Counted from the stretch's first letter, positions 7,174-15,320 are shown. The stretch: DNA of 38,794 bases from Streptosporangiaceae bacterium (GCA_025934375.1 JAICYD010000065.1:1-38794), one strand, 5' to 3'. Notes: generated by a model from the letters alone, not told the origin. Translations and numbers: made by a program.

Positions 7174-8165
7174 AGTGGCGCAGTGACCCGGCCCGGATCC
7201 GGGGGTCGATCGCCCCGGTCGTCTCCCCCTTCACCGCCGATGGGGACCCGGACCTGGACTCCTTGCGGGCCCTGATCCGCTGGCAGCTGGAATCGGGCAG
7301 CCACGGCATCTCGCTGGGCGGCTCCACCGGCGAGCCGAGCGCGCAGTCGCTGGCCGAGCGCGCCGCCGCCATCCGCGCCGCCGCCGCCGAGATCGGCGAC
7401 CGGGTGCCGTTCGTGCCCGGCACCGGGTCGGCCAAGCTGCCCGAGACGCTCGAGCTGACCGCGATCGCGCAGGACGCGGGCGCCGACGCGGCGCTGATCA
7501 TCACCCCCTACTACGCGCGCCCCACCCAGGAGGGGCTGTACCAGTGGTACGCGGCCGTCGCGCGGGAGTTCCCCGGCCTTCCGCTCATCGTCTACAACGT
7601 GCCATCCCGCACCGCCGTGGACATCGCCCCGCAGACCGTCGCCCGGCTGCGCCGCGACTTCGCGAACATCGTGGGCGTTAAGGAGACCACCAAGGACTTC
7701 GAGCACTTCTCCCGCGTGCTGCACGTCGCCGGCACCGACACCCTCGTGTGGTCAGGGATCGAGTTGCTCTGCCTGCCGCTGCTGGCGCTCGGCGGCTCCG
7801 GCTTCGTCAGCGCGACCGCCAACCTGGCCCCGGCCGCCGTCGCCCGGATGTATGACCACTGGGCCGCGGGCGAGCTCGACAAGGCCCGGGAGATCCACTT
7901 CGGGCTGCACCCCGTCACCGACGTCATCTTCACCGAGACCAACCCGGCCGCCGCCAAGTGGGTGCTCGCCCAGGCCGGCCTGCTGCGATCCGGGTTCGTC
8001 CGCCAGCCGCTCGTCCCGCTGACCGAATCCGGGCAGCGCACCGCGCTTGAGCTCCTCCGGCAGGGGGCACCGGTCCTGGAGGGCCCAGTCGCGGCCGTCT
8101 CCCGGGAGGGCGAACGGAGTATCCCCGCGGAGCATCATCCGTACCCCCCGGCCAGCGCGAGCTGA
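7170..8165 (+). CDS. DapA/N-acetylneuraminate lyase family protein
   Basis: 331-aa class I (Schiff-base) aldolase of the dihydrodipicolinate synthase family. The TIM barrel shows the GGSTGE pyruvate-carboxylate motif (about residue 50-55), Tyr142 in VYNVPSRT and the Schiff-base Lys171 in GVKETTKD. The GTG start overlaps the preceding stop by 4 nt, indicating translational coupling; GGAAGGGA lies upstream. In this neighbourhood it is unlikely to make lysine. DapA-like proteins in actinobacterial hpa clusters probably cleave or form 2-oxo acids, for example 2,4-dihydroxyhept-2-enedioate to pyruvate and succinic semialdehyde (the HpaI step). The last 30 residues are a disordered extension. Confidence 0.85.
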   Translation: MKWRSDPARIRGSIAPVVSPFTADGDPDLDSLRALIRWQLESGSHGISLGGSTGEPSAQSLAERAAAIRAAAAEIGDRVPFVPGTGSAKLPETLELTAIAQDAGADAALIITPYYARPTQEGLYQWYAAVAREFPGLPLIVYNVPSRTAVDIAPQTVARLRRDFANIVGVKETTKDFEHFSRVLHVAGTDTLVWSGIELLCLPLLALGGSGFVSATANLAPAAVARMYDHWAAGELDKAREIHFGLHPVTDVIFTETNPAAAKWVLAQAGLLRSGFVRQPLVPLTESGQRTALELLRQGAPVLEGPVAAVSREGERSIPAEHHPYPPASAS

Positions 8166-8219
8166 ATCAGCGCGAAGCAACGCCACCGCCCGCGCACCTT
8201 AAGAGAACCTGGAGCATCC

Positions 8220-9692
8220 GTGATCCCGGAGCAGATCCTCCACTACATCAGCGGCAGGCACGTGCCGAGCCTCGACGGGCGGACGTTCGGGGTCACCGAC
8301 CCGGTCACCAACCAGGTGTACGCGCGGGCGGCGGCCGGCGGGCCGGCGGATGTCGACGCCGCGGTGATGGCCGCCCGGATCGCGTTCGAGGCCGGGCCGT
8401 GGCCGCACCTGGCCGCCCGGCAGCGGGCGAAGATCTTGAACCGGATCGCGGACGCGATCGAATCGCGCGGGGCGGAGATCGCCGAGCTGGAGACGTTCGA
8501 CACCGGGCTGCCGGTCACCCAGGCGAAGGGGCAGGCCGCCCGGGCGGCGGAGAATTACCGCTACTTCGCGGACGTGATCGTCGCCCAGCACGAGGAGGCG
8601 TTCAGCCAGCCGGGCCAGGTCGGCTACGTGCTTCGCAAGCCGGCCGGCGTCGCCGGGCTGATCACGCCGTGGAACACCCCGTTCATGCTGGAGTCGTGGA
8701 AGGTCGCCCCCGCCCTCGCCTCCGGCTGCACGGTGGTGCTCAAGCCGGCCGAGTGGACTCCCGCGTCAGCGTCGCTGCTGCCGGAGATCATGACCGAGGC
8801 GGGCGTGCCGGAGGGCGTGTTCAACATCGTGCACGGCATCGGCGAGGAGGCGGGCGCCGCCCTGGTCGCCCACCCGGGCGTGCCGCTGATCTCCTTCACC
8901 GGGGAGACGACGACCGGCCAGGTCATCATGCGCAGCGCCGCCGACCACCTGAAGGGCCTGTCGATGGAGCTCGGCGGCAAGTCGCCGTGCCTCATCTTCG
9001 CCGACGCGGACCTGGACGCGGCGATCGACAGCGCGCTGTTCGGCGTGATGTCGCTGAACGGGGAGCGCTGCACGGCGGGGTCGCGGATCCTCGCCGAGCG
9101 GTCGGTGTACCCGGCGCTGGTGGAGCGGCTGGCCGCCCGGGCCGCGCGGATCGTGGTCGGCCCGCCGTCGGATCCGCGCACCGAGGTGGGCGCGCTGGTC
9201 CATCCCGAGCACTACGCGCGGGTGATGGACTACGTGGACATTGGCGTCAAGGAGGGCGCGCGGCTGGCCGCGGGCGGCGCCCGGCCCGCGAGCCTGGCCG
9301 ACGGCAACTACCTGGCGCCGACGGTGTTCGCGGACGTGACGCCCAAGATGCGGATCTTCCAGGAGGAGATCTTCGGCCCCGTCGTGTGCGTGACGCCGTT
9401 CGACTCCGAGGAGGAGGCGGTCTGCCTGGCCAACGACACCCGGTACGGGCTGGCCGCCTACCTGTGGACCAGTGACCTGCGCCGGGCGCACCGGGTCGCC
9501 GCCGCCGTCGAGTCCGGCATGACGTGGGTCAACTCCCACAACGTGCGGGACCTGCGCACGCCGTTCGGCGGGGTCAAGGCCAGCGGCCTGGGCCGCGAGG
9601 GCGGCCAGCACTCGATTGACTTCTACACCGAGTCCCGGATCGTGCACGTGGCGACCGGCGACACGCACGTCCCGAAGTTTGGAGCATCCTGA
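8220..9692 (+). CDS. hpaE: 5-carboxymethyl-2-hydroxymuconate semialdehyde dehydrogenase
   Basis: 490-aa NAD-dependent aldehyde dehydrogenase that oxidises the ring-cleavage product of homoprotocatechuate. Catalytic residues are present: Asn152 (TPWNTP), Lys175 (LKPAEWT), Glu250 (MELGGKSP) and Cys284 (NGERCTAGSR). The C-terminal PFGGVKASGLGREGG string is typical of the HpaE/DmpC group. The GTG at 8220 follows a GGAG, 54 bp after the DapA-like gene. The stop codon overlaps the start of hpaD by one base, so both are made from the same message. Assignment to HpaE rather than another ALDH rests on strong family resemblance plus the adjacent dioxygenase. Confidence 0.9.
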   Translation: MIPEQILHYISGRHVPSLDGRTFGVTDPVTNQVYARAAAGGPADVDAAVMAARIAFEAGPWPHLAARQRAKILNRIADAIESRGAEIAELETFDTGLPVTQAKGQAARAAENYRYFADVIVAQHEEAFSQPGQVGYVLRKPAGVAGLITPWNTPFMLESWKVAPALASGCTVVLKPAEWTPASASLLPEIMTEAGVPEGVFNIVHGIGEEAGAALVAHPGVPLISFTGETTTGQVIMRSAADHLKGLSMELGGKSPCLIFADADLDAAIDSALFGVMSLNGERCTAGSRILAERSVYPALVERLAARAARIVVGPPSDPRTEVGALVHPEHYARVMDYVDIGVKEGARLAAGGARPASLADGNYLAPTVFADVTPKMRIFQEEIFGPVVCVTPFDSEEEAVCLANDTRYGLAAYLWTSDLRRAHRVAAAVESGMTWVNSHNVRDLRTPFGGVKASGLGREGGQHSIDFYTESRIVHVATGDTHVPKFGAS

Positions 9693-10711
9693 TGGCCGAC
9701 TTGCCCCCGCCCCCGGACATCGTGCGCTCGGCCTTCGCCGAGCTCGTGGTCACCGACCTCGCCGAGGCCCGGCGCTGGTGGGTGGACCTGCTCGGCTTCG
9801 TCGTCACCGCGCAAGACGCGACGGCCTTGTACCTGCGCGGGTATGACGAGCTGACGCATCACAACCTGGTGCTGCGCTCCGGGCCGGCGGCCGCCCTCGG
9901 GGCGCTGGCGTTCCGGGTGCGCTCGGCCGATGACCTCGCGCGGGCGGAGGCGTTCTACGGGGCGCTCGGCTGCCGGACCGAGCGGGTCCCCGCGGGCGTC
10001 ACCCGCGGCATCGGCGAGCAGGTCCGCGCGGAGGACCCGCTGGGGTTCACCGTCTCGTTCTTCGCCTCCGCCGAGCACCCGCAGCGGCTACAGCAGCGGT
10101 ATGACCTGCGGCGCGGCGCGGAGGTGGCGCGGCTGGACCACTTCAACATCTGCGTGCCCGACGTGCCGCTGGCGTACGCGCACTACTCGTCGCTGGGCTT
10201 CGGGCTGTCGGAGACGATCGAGGACGGGCAGACGCTGTACGCGGCGTGGATGTACCGCAAGCAAACCGTCCACGACGTGGCGTTCACCGGCGGGGCCGGG
10301 CCGCGGCTGCATCACCTCGGGTTCTTCGCCCACGAGCCGCACAGCGTGCTGCGAATGTGCGACATCCTCGGGTCGACCGGCGAGTACCAGTACATCGAGC
10401 GCGGCCCCGGGCGGCACGGCGTGTCGAACGCGTTCTACGTGTACCTGCGGGACCCCGACGGGCACCGCATGGAGGTGTACACCTCCGACTACTACACCGG
10501 CGACCCCGACCACCCGGTACTGCGCTGGTCGGTGCTGGACCCGCGGCGCCGCGATTTCTGGGGTCACGCCGTGGTCCCGTCCTGGTACAGCGAGGCCTCG
10601 CCGGTGCTCGACCTGGACGGCAAGGTTGTGCCGACCTCGCAGATCGAGCAGGTGGCCGAATCCACGGTGCGGGTGGGCGCCGACGGGTTCACGATCGCGC
10701 CAGGCGAGTAA
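9692..10711 (+). CDS. hpaD: 3,4-dihydroxyphenylacetate 2,3-dioxygenase
   Basis: 339-aa type I extradiol dioxygenase that opens homoprotocatechuate between C2 and C3. Two vicinal-oxygen-chelate modules are seen, an N-terminal one at about 14-125 and the catalytic one at about 146-265. Residues equivalent to those of the Brevibacterium fuscum enzyme are all present: metal ligands His150 (LDHFNIC), His208 (LHHLGFF) and Glu261 (HRMEVYTSDY), and the second-sphere His194 (VHDVAF) and Tyr251 (YVYLRDPDG). Length and the PVLRWSVLDPRRRDFWG tail fit this subgroup, which uses Fe(II) or Mn(II). GGAG at 9681-9684 and a one-base overlap with hpaE show operon expression. Confidence 0.93.
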   Translation: MADLPPPPDIVRSAFAELVVTDLAEARRWWVDLLGFVVTAQDATALYLRGYDELTHHNLVLRSGPAAALGALAFRVRSADDLARAEAFYGALGCRTERVPAGVTRGIGEQVRAEDPLGFTVSFFASAEHPQRLQQRYDLRRGAEVARLDHFNICVPDVPLAYAHYSSLGFGLSETIEDGQTLYAAWMYRKQTVHDVAFTGGAGPRLHHLGFFAHEPHSVLRMCDILGSTGEYQYIERGPGRHGVSNAFYVYLRDPDGHRMEVYTSDYYTGDPDHPVLRWSVLDPRRRDFWGHAVVPSWYSEASPVLDLDGKVVPTSQIEQVAESTVRVGADGFTIAPGE

Positions 10712-10715
10712 CCGG

Positions 10716-11510
10716 CTAGAAGACCTTCCAGTCGGTCCAGGCGCCGTCCGGGTCCTTGGCGCGGACGCGGGCCTGGTACTGGCCACCGCCCGGGAGCGCC
10801 AGGCCCGCGACGTGGTTGCCGGTCACCCGCTGGTGGAAGACGATGTCGCCGTAGATCCCGGCCGCGTTGTGGTGGTAGACCTCGACCTCATAGCCCGCCG
10901 CGCCCGGCACCGCGCCCCAGCCGAGGTTGACGCTGAAGCCGTGCAACGTCGCCGACAGGCCGGCCGGCGCGGGCAACTGGCCCGGCAACGGCACCGGCGG
11001 CGGCTGCACCGGCGGCTTGCGGTGCGGCCAGCCGGTGTCGTAGACCATCGAGGCATCCCAGTTGGCGGTGGACTCGTACTGGGTCGCGGCGCAGGTCGCG
11101 CTCGGCGTGCCCGGCGCCGTCACCTGGTGCGGCGAGCCGGTGTAGTCGGCGACCCAGATGTCGTAGTCCTTGCCGAGGACGTAGTTGCCCGTGCCGGCCC
11201 GCACCGCGGGGATGACCGACCGGGAGCAGTAGATCGTCGGCCGGTACAGCCCGGCCGCCTTGCGCATCGCGATCCAGCCGGCCGCCTGGTTCGGCGCGGC
11301 GTCCCCGACCTCCACGTCCAGCACGTCGCCGGCGTTGGCGGCCGCGGTCACCGAGATCGTCACGTGGTCGGCGTGCGGGAACAGGTTCCACTGCGCGTGT
11401 GACCACGCGTAGATGCCGTTGATGTAGCCGGCGACCTTCGTCGCGTTCGGGAACTGCCGGGCGATGCCCGCCGCCAGCGAGTTGATCCCGTCGTACATGA
11501 GCACGCTCAC
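10716..11510 (-). CDS. glycoside-hydrolase-like (DUF1906-type) protein with fibronectin III domain
   Basis: 264-aa protein. Residues 1 to about 165 resemble the DUF1906/GH25-like TIM-barrel fold: opening YDGINS, then VAGYINGIYAWSHAQW, LDVEVGDA, PTIYCSRS and DIWVADYTG, strings found in actinobacterial and phage lysozyme-like proteins. A Pro-rich linker (PPVQPPPVPLPGQLPAPAG) leads into a single fibronectin type III domain (about 180-264, NLGWGAVPGAAGYEVEV). There is no signal peptide, so it is intracellular, released by lysis, or exported by an unusual route. Its GTG start overlaps the ramB stop (GTGA), implying translational coupling. Convergent with hpaD, 4 bp apart. Enzymatic activity is not certain. 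Confidence 0.7.
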   Translation of the reverse strand: MSVLMYDGINSLAAGIARQFPNATKVAGYINGIYAWSHAQWNLFPHADHVTISVTAAANAGDVLDVEVGDAAPNQAAGWIAMRKAAGLYRPTIYCSRSVIPAVRAGTGNYVLGKDYDIWVADYTGSPHQVTAPGTPSATCAATQYESTANWDASMVYDTGWPHRKPPVQPPPVPLPGQLPAPAGLSATLHGFSVNLGWGAVPGAAGYEVEVYHHNAAGIYGDIVFHQRVTGNHVAGLALPGGGQYQARVRAKDPDGAWTDWKVF

Positions 11511-13108
11511 GCCAGTCCCCTCTGAACTGACAACAACCCGGCCATCACGCGCCGATGGCCGGAAACCGGTGCAAACGTTAGCTGACTCGCGCGCCAGGCC
11601 GGGGGGAGTTCACCGTTCCGTTTCCTCAGAAGGCCCGTTGCCTGCGCCGGTAACTCCGCCGCGTGGCGGTCCAGGAACTCGTAGATGTCGACGTCGTCGA
11701 CGCCGGGGAACGACCCGGCCGGCAGCGCCGACAGCACGTGGGAGTGCGCCCGGGCCGACGGCCAGGCCAGGCCCTCCCAGCGCTCGGCCAGCGCCAGCGG
11801 GGCGCGCTGGCAGCATTCGCCGTCCGGGCAGTACGACCGGGTCCGCAAGGTCGACTCGCGGCCCCGGAACCAGCGGGAGTGCTCGAACGGCACGCCGAAC
11901 GAGATCGCGTAGGCATGGTCACGCGGGTCGACCTGCGCCACGCAGAAGTAAGATCCCGACGGCGTGTCAGAGTACTGGTGGTGCGGCGAGAACCGGTTCG
12001 CGGCCGCGAAGACCTGCCGTCCGGACCACTGCCGGCACATCCGCTGCCCCTCGATCGCCCCCGACGGGTCGGCCGGGAAGACCACCCCGTCGTTGGAGTA
12101 GGCCTTGTAGATGACGCCGCTGGAGTCGTTCTTCACGAAGTGGCACGGCACGCCCAGGTGGTGGGTGATCAGGTTGGTCACCCGGTGCGCGGCCATCTCA
12201 TACGACACCGAGAAGACATCCGCCAGGTCCTCGACCGCCAGGTCGCGGCGCTGCATCGACTCGCGCAAGAACGCCACCGAGGCCTCCTGCGGCATCAGCA
12301 TCGCGGCGGCGAAGTAATTGGACTCAACCCGCTGGCGCAGGAAGTCGGCGAAGTCGCGGGGCGCCTCGTGGCCGAGCAGGAAGTGGCCCAGTGCCTGGAA
12401 GACCACCGCCTTGGGCGTGTGCCCGCCCACTGGCTCCTGCTTGACGTAGATGCGGCGCAGCCGCAGGTCGGTCAGCGACCGGACGGACCGGGGAAGGTCA
12501 TTGAGGTAGCGCACCTCGAACCCGTGGTGGCCCATCACCGACATCAGCATGCCCTGCGACAGCGGGCCGCCATGGTAGTCCGCCCGCGATAGCGCCTCCG
12601 CCGCCGCCTGCTCGATGCCCGCGAAGTAGTTGCCCTGCTCGCGCATGGCCGCCCGCAGCGCGGCGTTGGCCTCGCGCGCCTCCTCCGGCGTGCCGGTCGG
12701 CTTGGCGCGCTGCGCCCGCAGCTCGGCGGCGAGCGCGACGATGTGCTCAAGCACCTCGGTGGGCACCCGCGCCCCGGCCTTCAGCACCGGCAGGCCGAGC
12801 GCCTTGTAGGAGGGGTCTCGCTGGGCGGCCTCCAGCGCTATCTCCAGCTGCGCGCGGCGGCTGGGCGGCTGCTTCTTCAGCAGTTCGGTCACCGGCACCG
12901 ACATCGCCGAGGCCAGCTGCTCCACCAGCGACAGGCGCGGCTCGCGCTTGCCGTTCTCCAGCAGTGACAGCACCGACGGCGCGCAGCCCACCTTCGCGCC
13001 GAGCTCGGCGAGCGTCATCCCGCGCGCCCGCCGCAGGTACCTGACCCGCTGGCCCAGTGTTGCCAGGTCTAGACCACTGGTATCAACCAATTTCTGGAGA
13101 TCTTTCAT
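11507..13108 (-). CDS. ramB: RamB-type regulator of acetate/glyoxylate metabolism
   Basis: 533-aa XRE-family regulator in the short-chain-fatty-acyl (DUF2083/ImmA-IrrE) group that includes RamB of Corynebacterium and Rv0465c of M. tuberculosis. Residues 17-72 are the HTH (LGQRVRYLRRARGMTLAELG, then CAPSVLSLLENGKREP). The middle carries the IrrE-like helix ALGHFLLGHEAP, and the C-terminal domain has a CPDGECC cysteine cluster. The ATG at 13108 is chosen because it precedes the HTH by a normal length; upstream codons in the frame are AT-rich and unlike protein. TACTAT at 13122-13117 sits 8 nt before this ATG, so the mRNA is probably leaderless. It is divergent from aceA, a known RamB target in relatives. 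Confidence 0.85.
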   Translation of the reverse strand: MKDLQKLVDTSGLDLATLGQRVRYLRRARGMTLAELGAKVGCAPSVLSLLENGKREPRLSLVEQLASAMSVPVTELLKKQPPSRRAQLEIALEAAQRDPSYKALGLPVLKAGARVPTEVLEHIVALAAELRAQRAKPTGTPEEAREANAALRAAMREQGNYFAGIEQAAAEALSRADYHGGPLSQGMLMSVMGHHGFEVRYLNDLPRSVRSLTDLRLRRIYVKQEPVGGHTPKAVVFQALGHFLLGHEAPRDFADFLRQRVESNYFAAAMLMPQEASVAFLRESMQRRDLAVEDLADVFSVSYEMAAHRVTNLITHHLGVPCHFVKNDSSGVIYKAYSNDGVVFPADPSGAIEGQRMCRQWSGRQVFAAANRFSPHHQYSDTPSGSYFCVAQVDPRDHAYAISFGVPFEHSRWFRGRESTLRTRSYCPDGECCQRAPLALAERWEGLAWPSARAHSHVLSALPAGSFPGVDDVDIYEFLDRHAAELPAQATGLLRKRNGELPPAWRASQLTFAPVSGHRRVMAGLLSVQRGLA

Positions 13109-13116
13109 CGCGAAAA

Positions 13117-13122
13117 ATAGTA
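13117..13122 (-). promoter_or_regulatory. ramB -10 box, leaderless transcript
   Basis: TACTAT on the minus strand ends 8 nt before the ramB ATG, placing the start of transcription at or within two bases of the ATG. No Shine-Dalgarno is present. A GAAAA-N9-TTTTC inverted repeat (13138-13156) lies where the -35 region would be. Confidence 0.4.
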
Positions 13123-13238
13123 ACACATGCCCGTTCAGAAAAAAATGAAGATTTTCACTCAACGAGTCCCTGGTCCTGCCTGATGTCGCCCCGCACCCTG
13201 GGACGTACGGAAGCGAAAGCCCCGGGCGCGCGCCGACC

Positions 13239-13256
13239 CCAGGGAGAAGTCCCTGG
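13239..13256 (+). promoter_or_regulatory. perfect hairpin upstream of aceA
   Basis: CCAGGGA-GAAG-TCCCTGG forms a perfect 7-bp stem with a GAAG tetraloop, ending 33 nt before the aceA start. As RNA it would be a stable leader hairpin; as DNA it could be an operator. It lies in the ramB-aceA divergent region. Confidence 0.45.
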
Positions 13257-13289
13257 CCCTGGCGGCCGGGCCCGATCACGGAAGGCTAG

Positions 13290-15239
13290 ATGATGGAGAC
13301 GATCAGCCAGCAGGCGGCCAACTTGCGCCATGAGTGGGAGACCGACCCTCGCTGGGCGGGGATCGAGCGGACCTACAGCGCCGAGGACGTGATCCGGCTG
13401 CGCGGATCGGTGGCCCCGGAGCACACCCTGGCGCGGCGCGGCGCGAACCGGCTCTGGCAGCTGCTGCACTCGCAAGACGCCGTGCGCGCGCTGGGTGCCC
13501 TGTCGGGCAACCAGGCGGTGCAGATGGTCAAGGCCGGGCTGCAGGCCATCTACCTGTCCGGCTGGCAGGTGGCGGCCGACGCCAACCTGGCCGGGCAGAT
13601 CTACCCGGACCAGTCGCTGTACCCGGTGAACTCGGTGCCGGAGATAGTGCGCCGGATCAACAACGCGCTGCTGCGCGCGGACCAGATCGCCTGGTCGGAG
13701 TCCCCCGACGGGCTGGGCGACGGTGACGGGCCGCACTGGCTGGCCCCGATCGTCGCCGACGCCGAGGCGGGCTTCGGCGGCGTGCTGAACGCCTTCGAGC
13801 TGATGAAGTCGATGATCGACGCGGGCGCGGCCGGCGTGCACTGGGAGGACCAGCTGTCGTCGGAGAAGAAGTGCGGTCACCTCGGCGGCAAGGTCCTCAT
13901 CCCCACCGGCCAGCACATCAACACGCTGACCGCCGCCCGGCTGGCGGCTGACGTGTCGGGCGTGCCGACCCTGGTCATCGCCCGCACCGACGCCCACGCG
14001 GCGACGCTGCTGACCGCCGACATCGACGAGCGGGACACCCCGTTCGTGACCGGCGAGCGGACCGCCGACGGCTTCTACCGGGTGCGCAGCGGCATGGCCC
14101 CCTGCGTGGCCCGCGGCCTGGCCTACGCGCCGTACTCCGACCTGCTGTGGATGGAGACCTCCACCCCGGACCTGCAGGAGGCGCGCGAGTTCGCCGAGGC
14201 GATCAAGGCCGTCTACCCCGACCAGGTGCTCGCCTACAACTGCTCGCCGTCGTTCAACTGGCGGGCGCACCTGGACGAGGCGACCATCGCCAAGTTCCAG
14301 AAGGAGCTGGCCGCGATGGGGTACCGGTTCCAGTTCATCACCCTCGCCGGGTACCACGCGCTCAACCACTCGATCTTCGAGCTCGCGCACGGCTACGCCC
14401 GTGAGGACATGTCGGCCTACGTCCGGCTCCAGCAGGCCGAGTTCGCCGCCGAGCCGCTCGGCTACACCGCCACCCGGCACCAGCGGGAGGCCGGCACCGG
14501 CTACTTCGACCTGGTCACCCAGGCCATCAAGCCAGCCGCCGAGACCACTGCCCTCGCCGGCTCCACCGAGAGCGCCCAGTTCGCCAGCGCCCGTTTACCA
14601 GGGCTCGGCGTCACCGGGCCTGCTGACGGGCTGGGTGGGCTCGGTCAGCAGCTTCCAGGAGCTGCTGCCCGAGCCGGCCAGCAGGCCGGTGCCGCGCGAG
14701 GGGGTGGAGACGCTGGTCGCCTCGAGCGCCTCGTCGTCGTAGCCGGCGTCCTCGTCGACCAGGTGGCGCTTCCACCGGGACGGGACGAACAGCGGCATGA
14801 CCAAGACGATCCCGGCCGCGCCGAGGATCCCGCTGATGCCCATCGCCTCGAACCCCGCGCCGAACGCGTTCGTCCGCATCGGGATGTAGTGCACCGCCCG
14901 CGTCACGCTGACCGCGTACAGCACGGTCCACGCGATCAGCCCGATCCCGGGCAGGCCGGCCGCCAGCGGGGAGATCCGGGGGATGATGATCAGCAGCCCG
15001 GCCAGCAACGCGGCGCTCGCGAGGGCGCCGAGCGCCAGCAGCAGCCCGGTGGCGTGCAGCAGGCTTCCGCCGCCGGCCGGAAGTGCCGTCGCCGTGGCGC
15101 CCGGTACCGAGGAATGAAGCTTGTGGAACGCCCATCCGCCGCCGAAGAACACCGCCGCGGCCAGCACGACGGCCAGCGCGATTCCGTAGAGATGCCGCAT
15201 GTCTGTCTCCTGTCCGGCGCCCATGCTGCCGCAAAGTAA
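13290..15239 (+). CDS. aceA: isocitrate lyase, abnormally extended frame
   Basis: Isocitrate lyase of the glyoxylate shunt (isocitrate to glyoxylate plus succinate), close to mycobacterial Icl1. The catalytic KKCGHLGGKV string has its Cys at residue 195; WEDQ, NCSPSFNW and the C-terminal TGYFDLVTQ are intact. The family ends near STEEGQF(H), matched here by STESAQF at residue 431 (14582). No stop follows: the frame continues 218 residues to 15239 as Gly/Arg/Gln/Asp-rich sequence that is simply the antisense of the membrane-protein gene at 14595-15200. The working enzyme probably ends near 14582, so the tail reflects stop loss, a sequencing error or genuine read-on. Two tandem ATGs (13290, 13293) follow GGAAGG; the second has better spacing. 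Regulated by RamB by analogy. Confidence 0.85.
   Translation: MMETISQQAANLRHEWETDPRWAGIERTYSAEDVIRLRGSVAPEHTLARRGANRLWQLLHSQDAVRALGALSGNQAVQMVKAGLQAIYLSGWQVAADANLAGQIYPDQSLYPVNSVPEIVRRINNALLRADQIAWSESPDGLGDGDGPHWLAPIVADAEAGFGGVLNAFELMKSMIDAGAAGVHWEDQLSSEKKCGHLGGKVLIPTGQHINTLTAARLAADVSGVPTLVIARTDAHAATLLTADIDERDTPFVTGERTADGFYRVRSGMAPCVARGLAYAPYSDLLWMETSTPDLQEAREFAEAIKAVYPDQVLAYNCSPSFNWRAHLDEATIAKFQKELAAMGYRFQFITLAGYHALNHSIFELAHGYAREDMSAYVRLQQAEFAAEPLGYTATRHQREAGTGYFDLVTQAIKPAAETTALAGSTESAQFASARLPGLGVTGPADGLGGLGQQLPGAAARAGQQAGAARGGGDAGRLERLVVVAGVLVDQVALPPGRDEQRHDQDDPGRAEDPADAHRLEPRAERVRPHRDVVHRPRHADRVQHGPRDQPDPGQAGRQRGDPGDDDQQPGQQRGAREGAERQQQPGGVQQASAAGRKCRRRGARYRGMKLVERPSAAEEHRRGQHDGQRDSVEMPHVCLLSGAHAAAK
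14595..15200 (-). CDS. four-helix membrane protein, unknown
   Basis: 201-aa membrane protein. Hydrophobic segments at about 3-24, 50-75, 80-105 and 125-145 (YGIALAVVLAAAVFFGGGW; LLLALGALASAALLAGLLIII; GLPGIGLIAWTVLYAVSV; GISGILGAAGIVLVMPLFV) predict four helices, followed by a charged, Ser/Thr-rich cytoplasmic tail of about 50 residues. Start chosen at the ATG at 15200 because GGAG lies 8 nt upstream; an ATG 8 codons earlier has no ribosome site. It lies wholly antisense to the extended aceA frame. GC-rich third positions are in this frame, showing that this, not the aceA tail, is the real gene. Function unknown. Confidence 0.75.
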   Translation of the reverse strand: MRHLYGIALAVVLAAAVFFGGGWAFHKLHSSVPGATATALPAGGGSLLHATGLLLALGALASAALLAGLLIIIPRISPLAAGLPGIGLIAWTVLYAVSVTRAVHYIPMRTNAFGAGFEAMGISGILGAAGIVLVMPLFVPSRWKRHLVDEDAGYDDEALEATSVSTPSRGTGLLAGSGSSSWKLLTEPTQPVSRPGDAEPW

Positions 15240-15249
15240 CCACTTTCGC
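15231..15249. promoter_or_regulatory. palindrome AAAGT-N4-ACTTT
   Basis: GC-AAAGT-AACC-ACTTT-CGC contains a perfect 5-4-5 inverted repeat 33 bp upstream of the membrane-protein ATG. On the minus strand it reads GTTACTTTGC, resembling the ACTTTGC core of the Corynebacterium RamB box. A RamB site is possible given ramB two genes away, but this is inference. Confidence 0.4.
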
Positions 15250-15320
15250 AGCTAAACCACCAGTTTCGGACCTATGGTGACCAGGCGGACGCGGGGAAGA
15301 TTCCCTCGCGCCGCCGTACA

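Noticed and set aside
7170..8165. Lysine-biosynthetic DapA
   Set aside because: The catalytic Tyr and Lys are those of the whole family, and the gene is translationally coupled inside an aromatic catabolic operon, so a catabolic aldolase is more likely.
14583..15239. C-terminal domain of isocitrate lyase
   Set aside because: The tail is the antisense of a membrane-protein gene with its own ribosome site; its first codon positions mirror that gene's third positions, explaining the Gly/Arg/Asp bias. It has no family resemblance.
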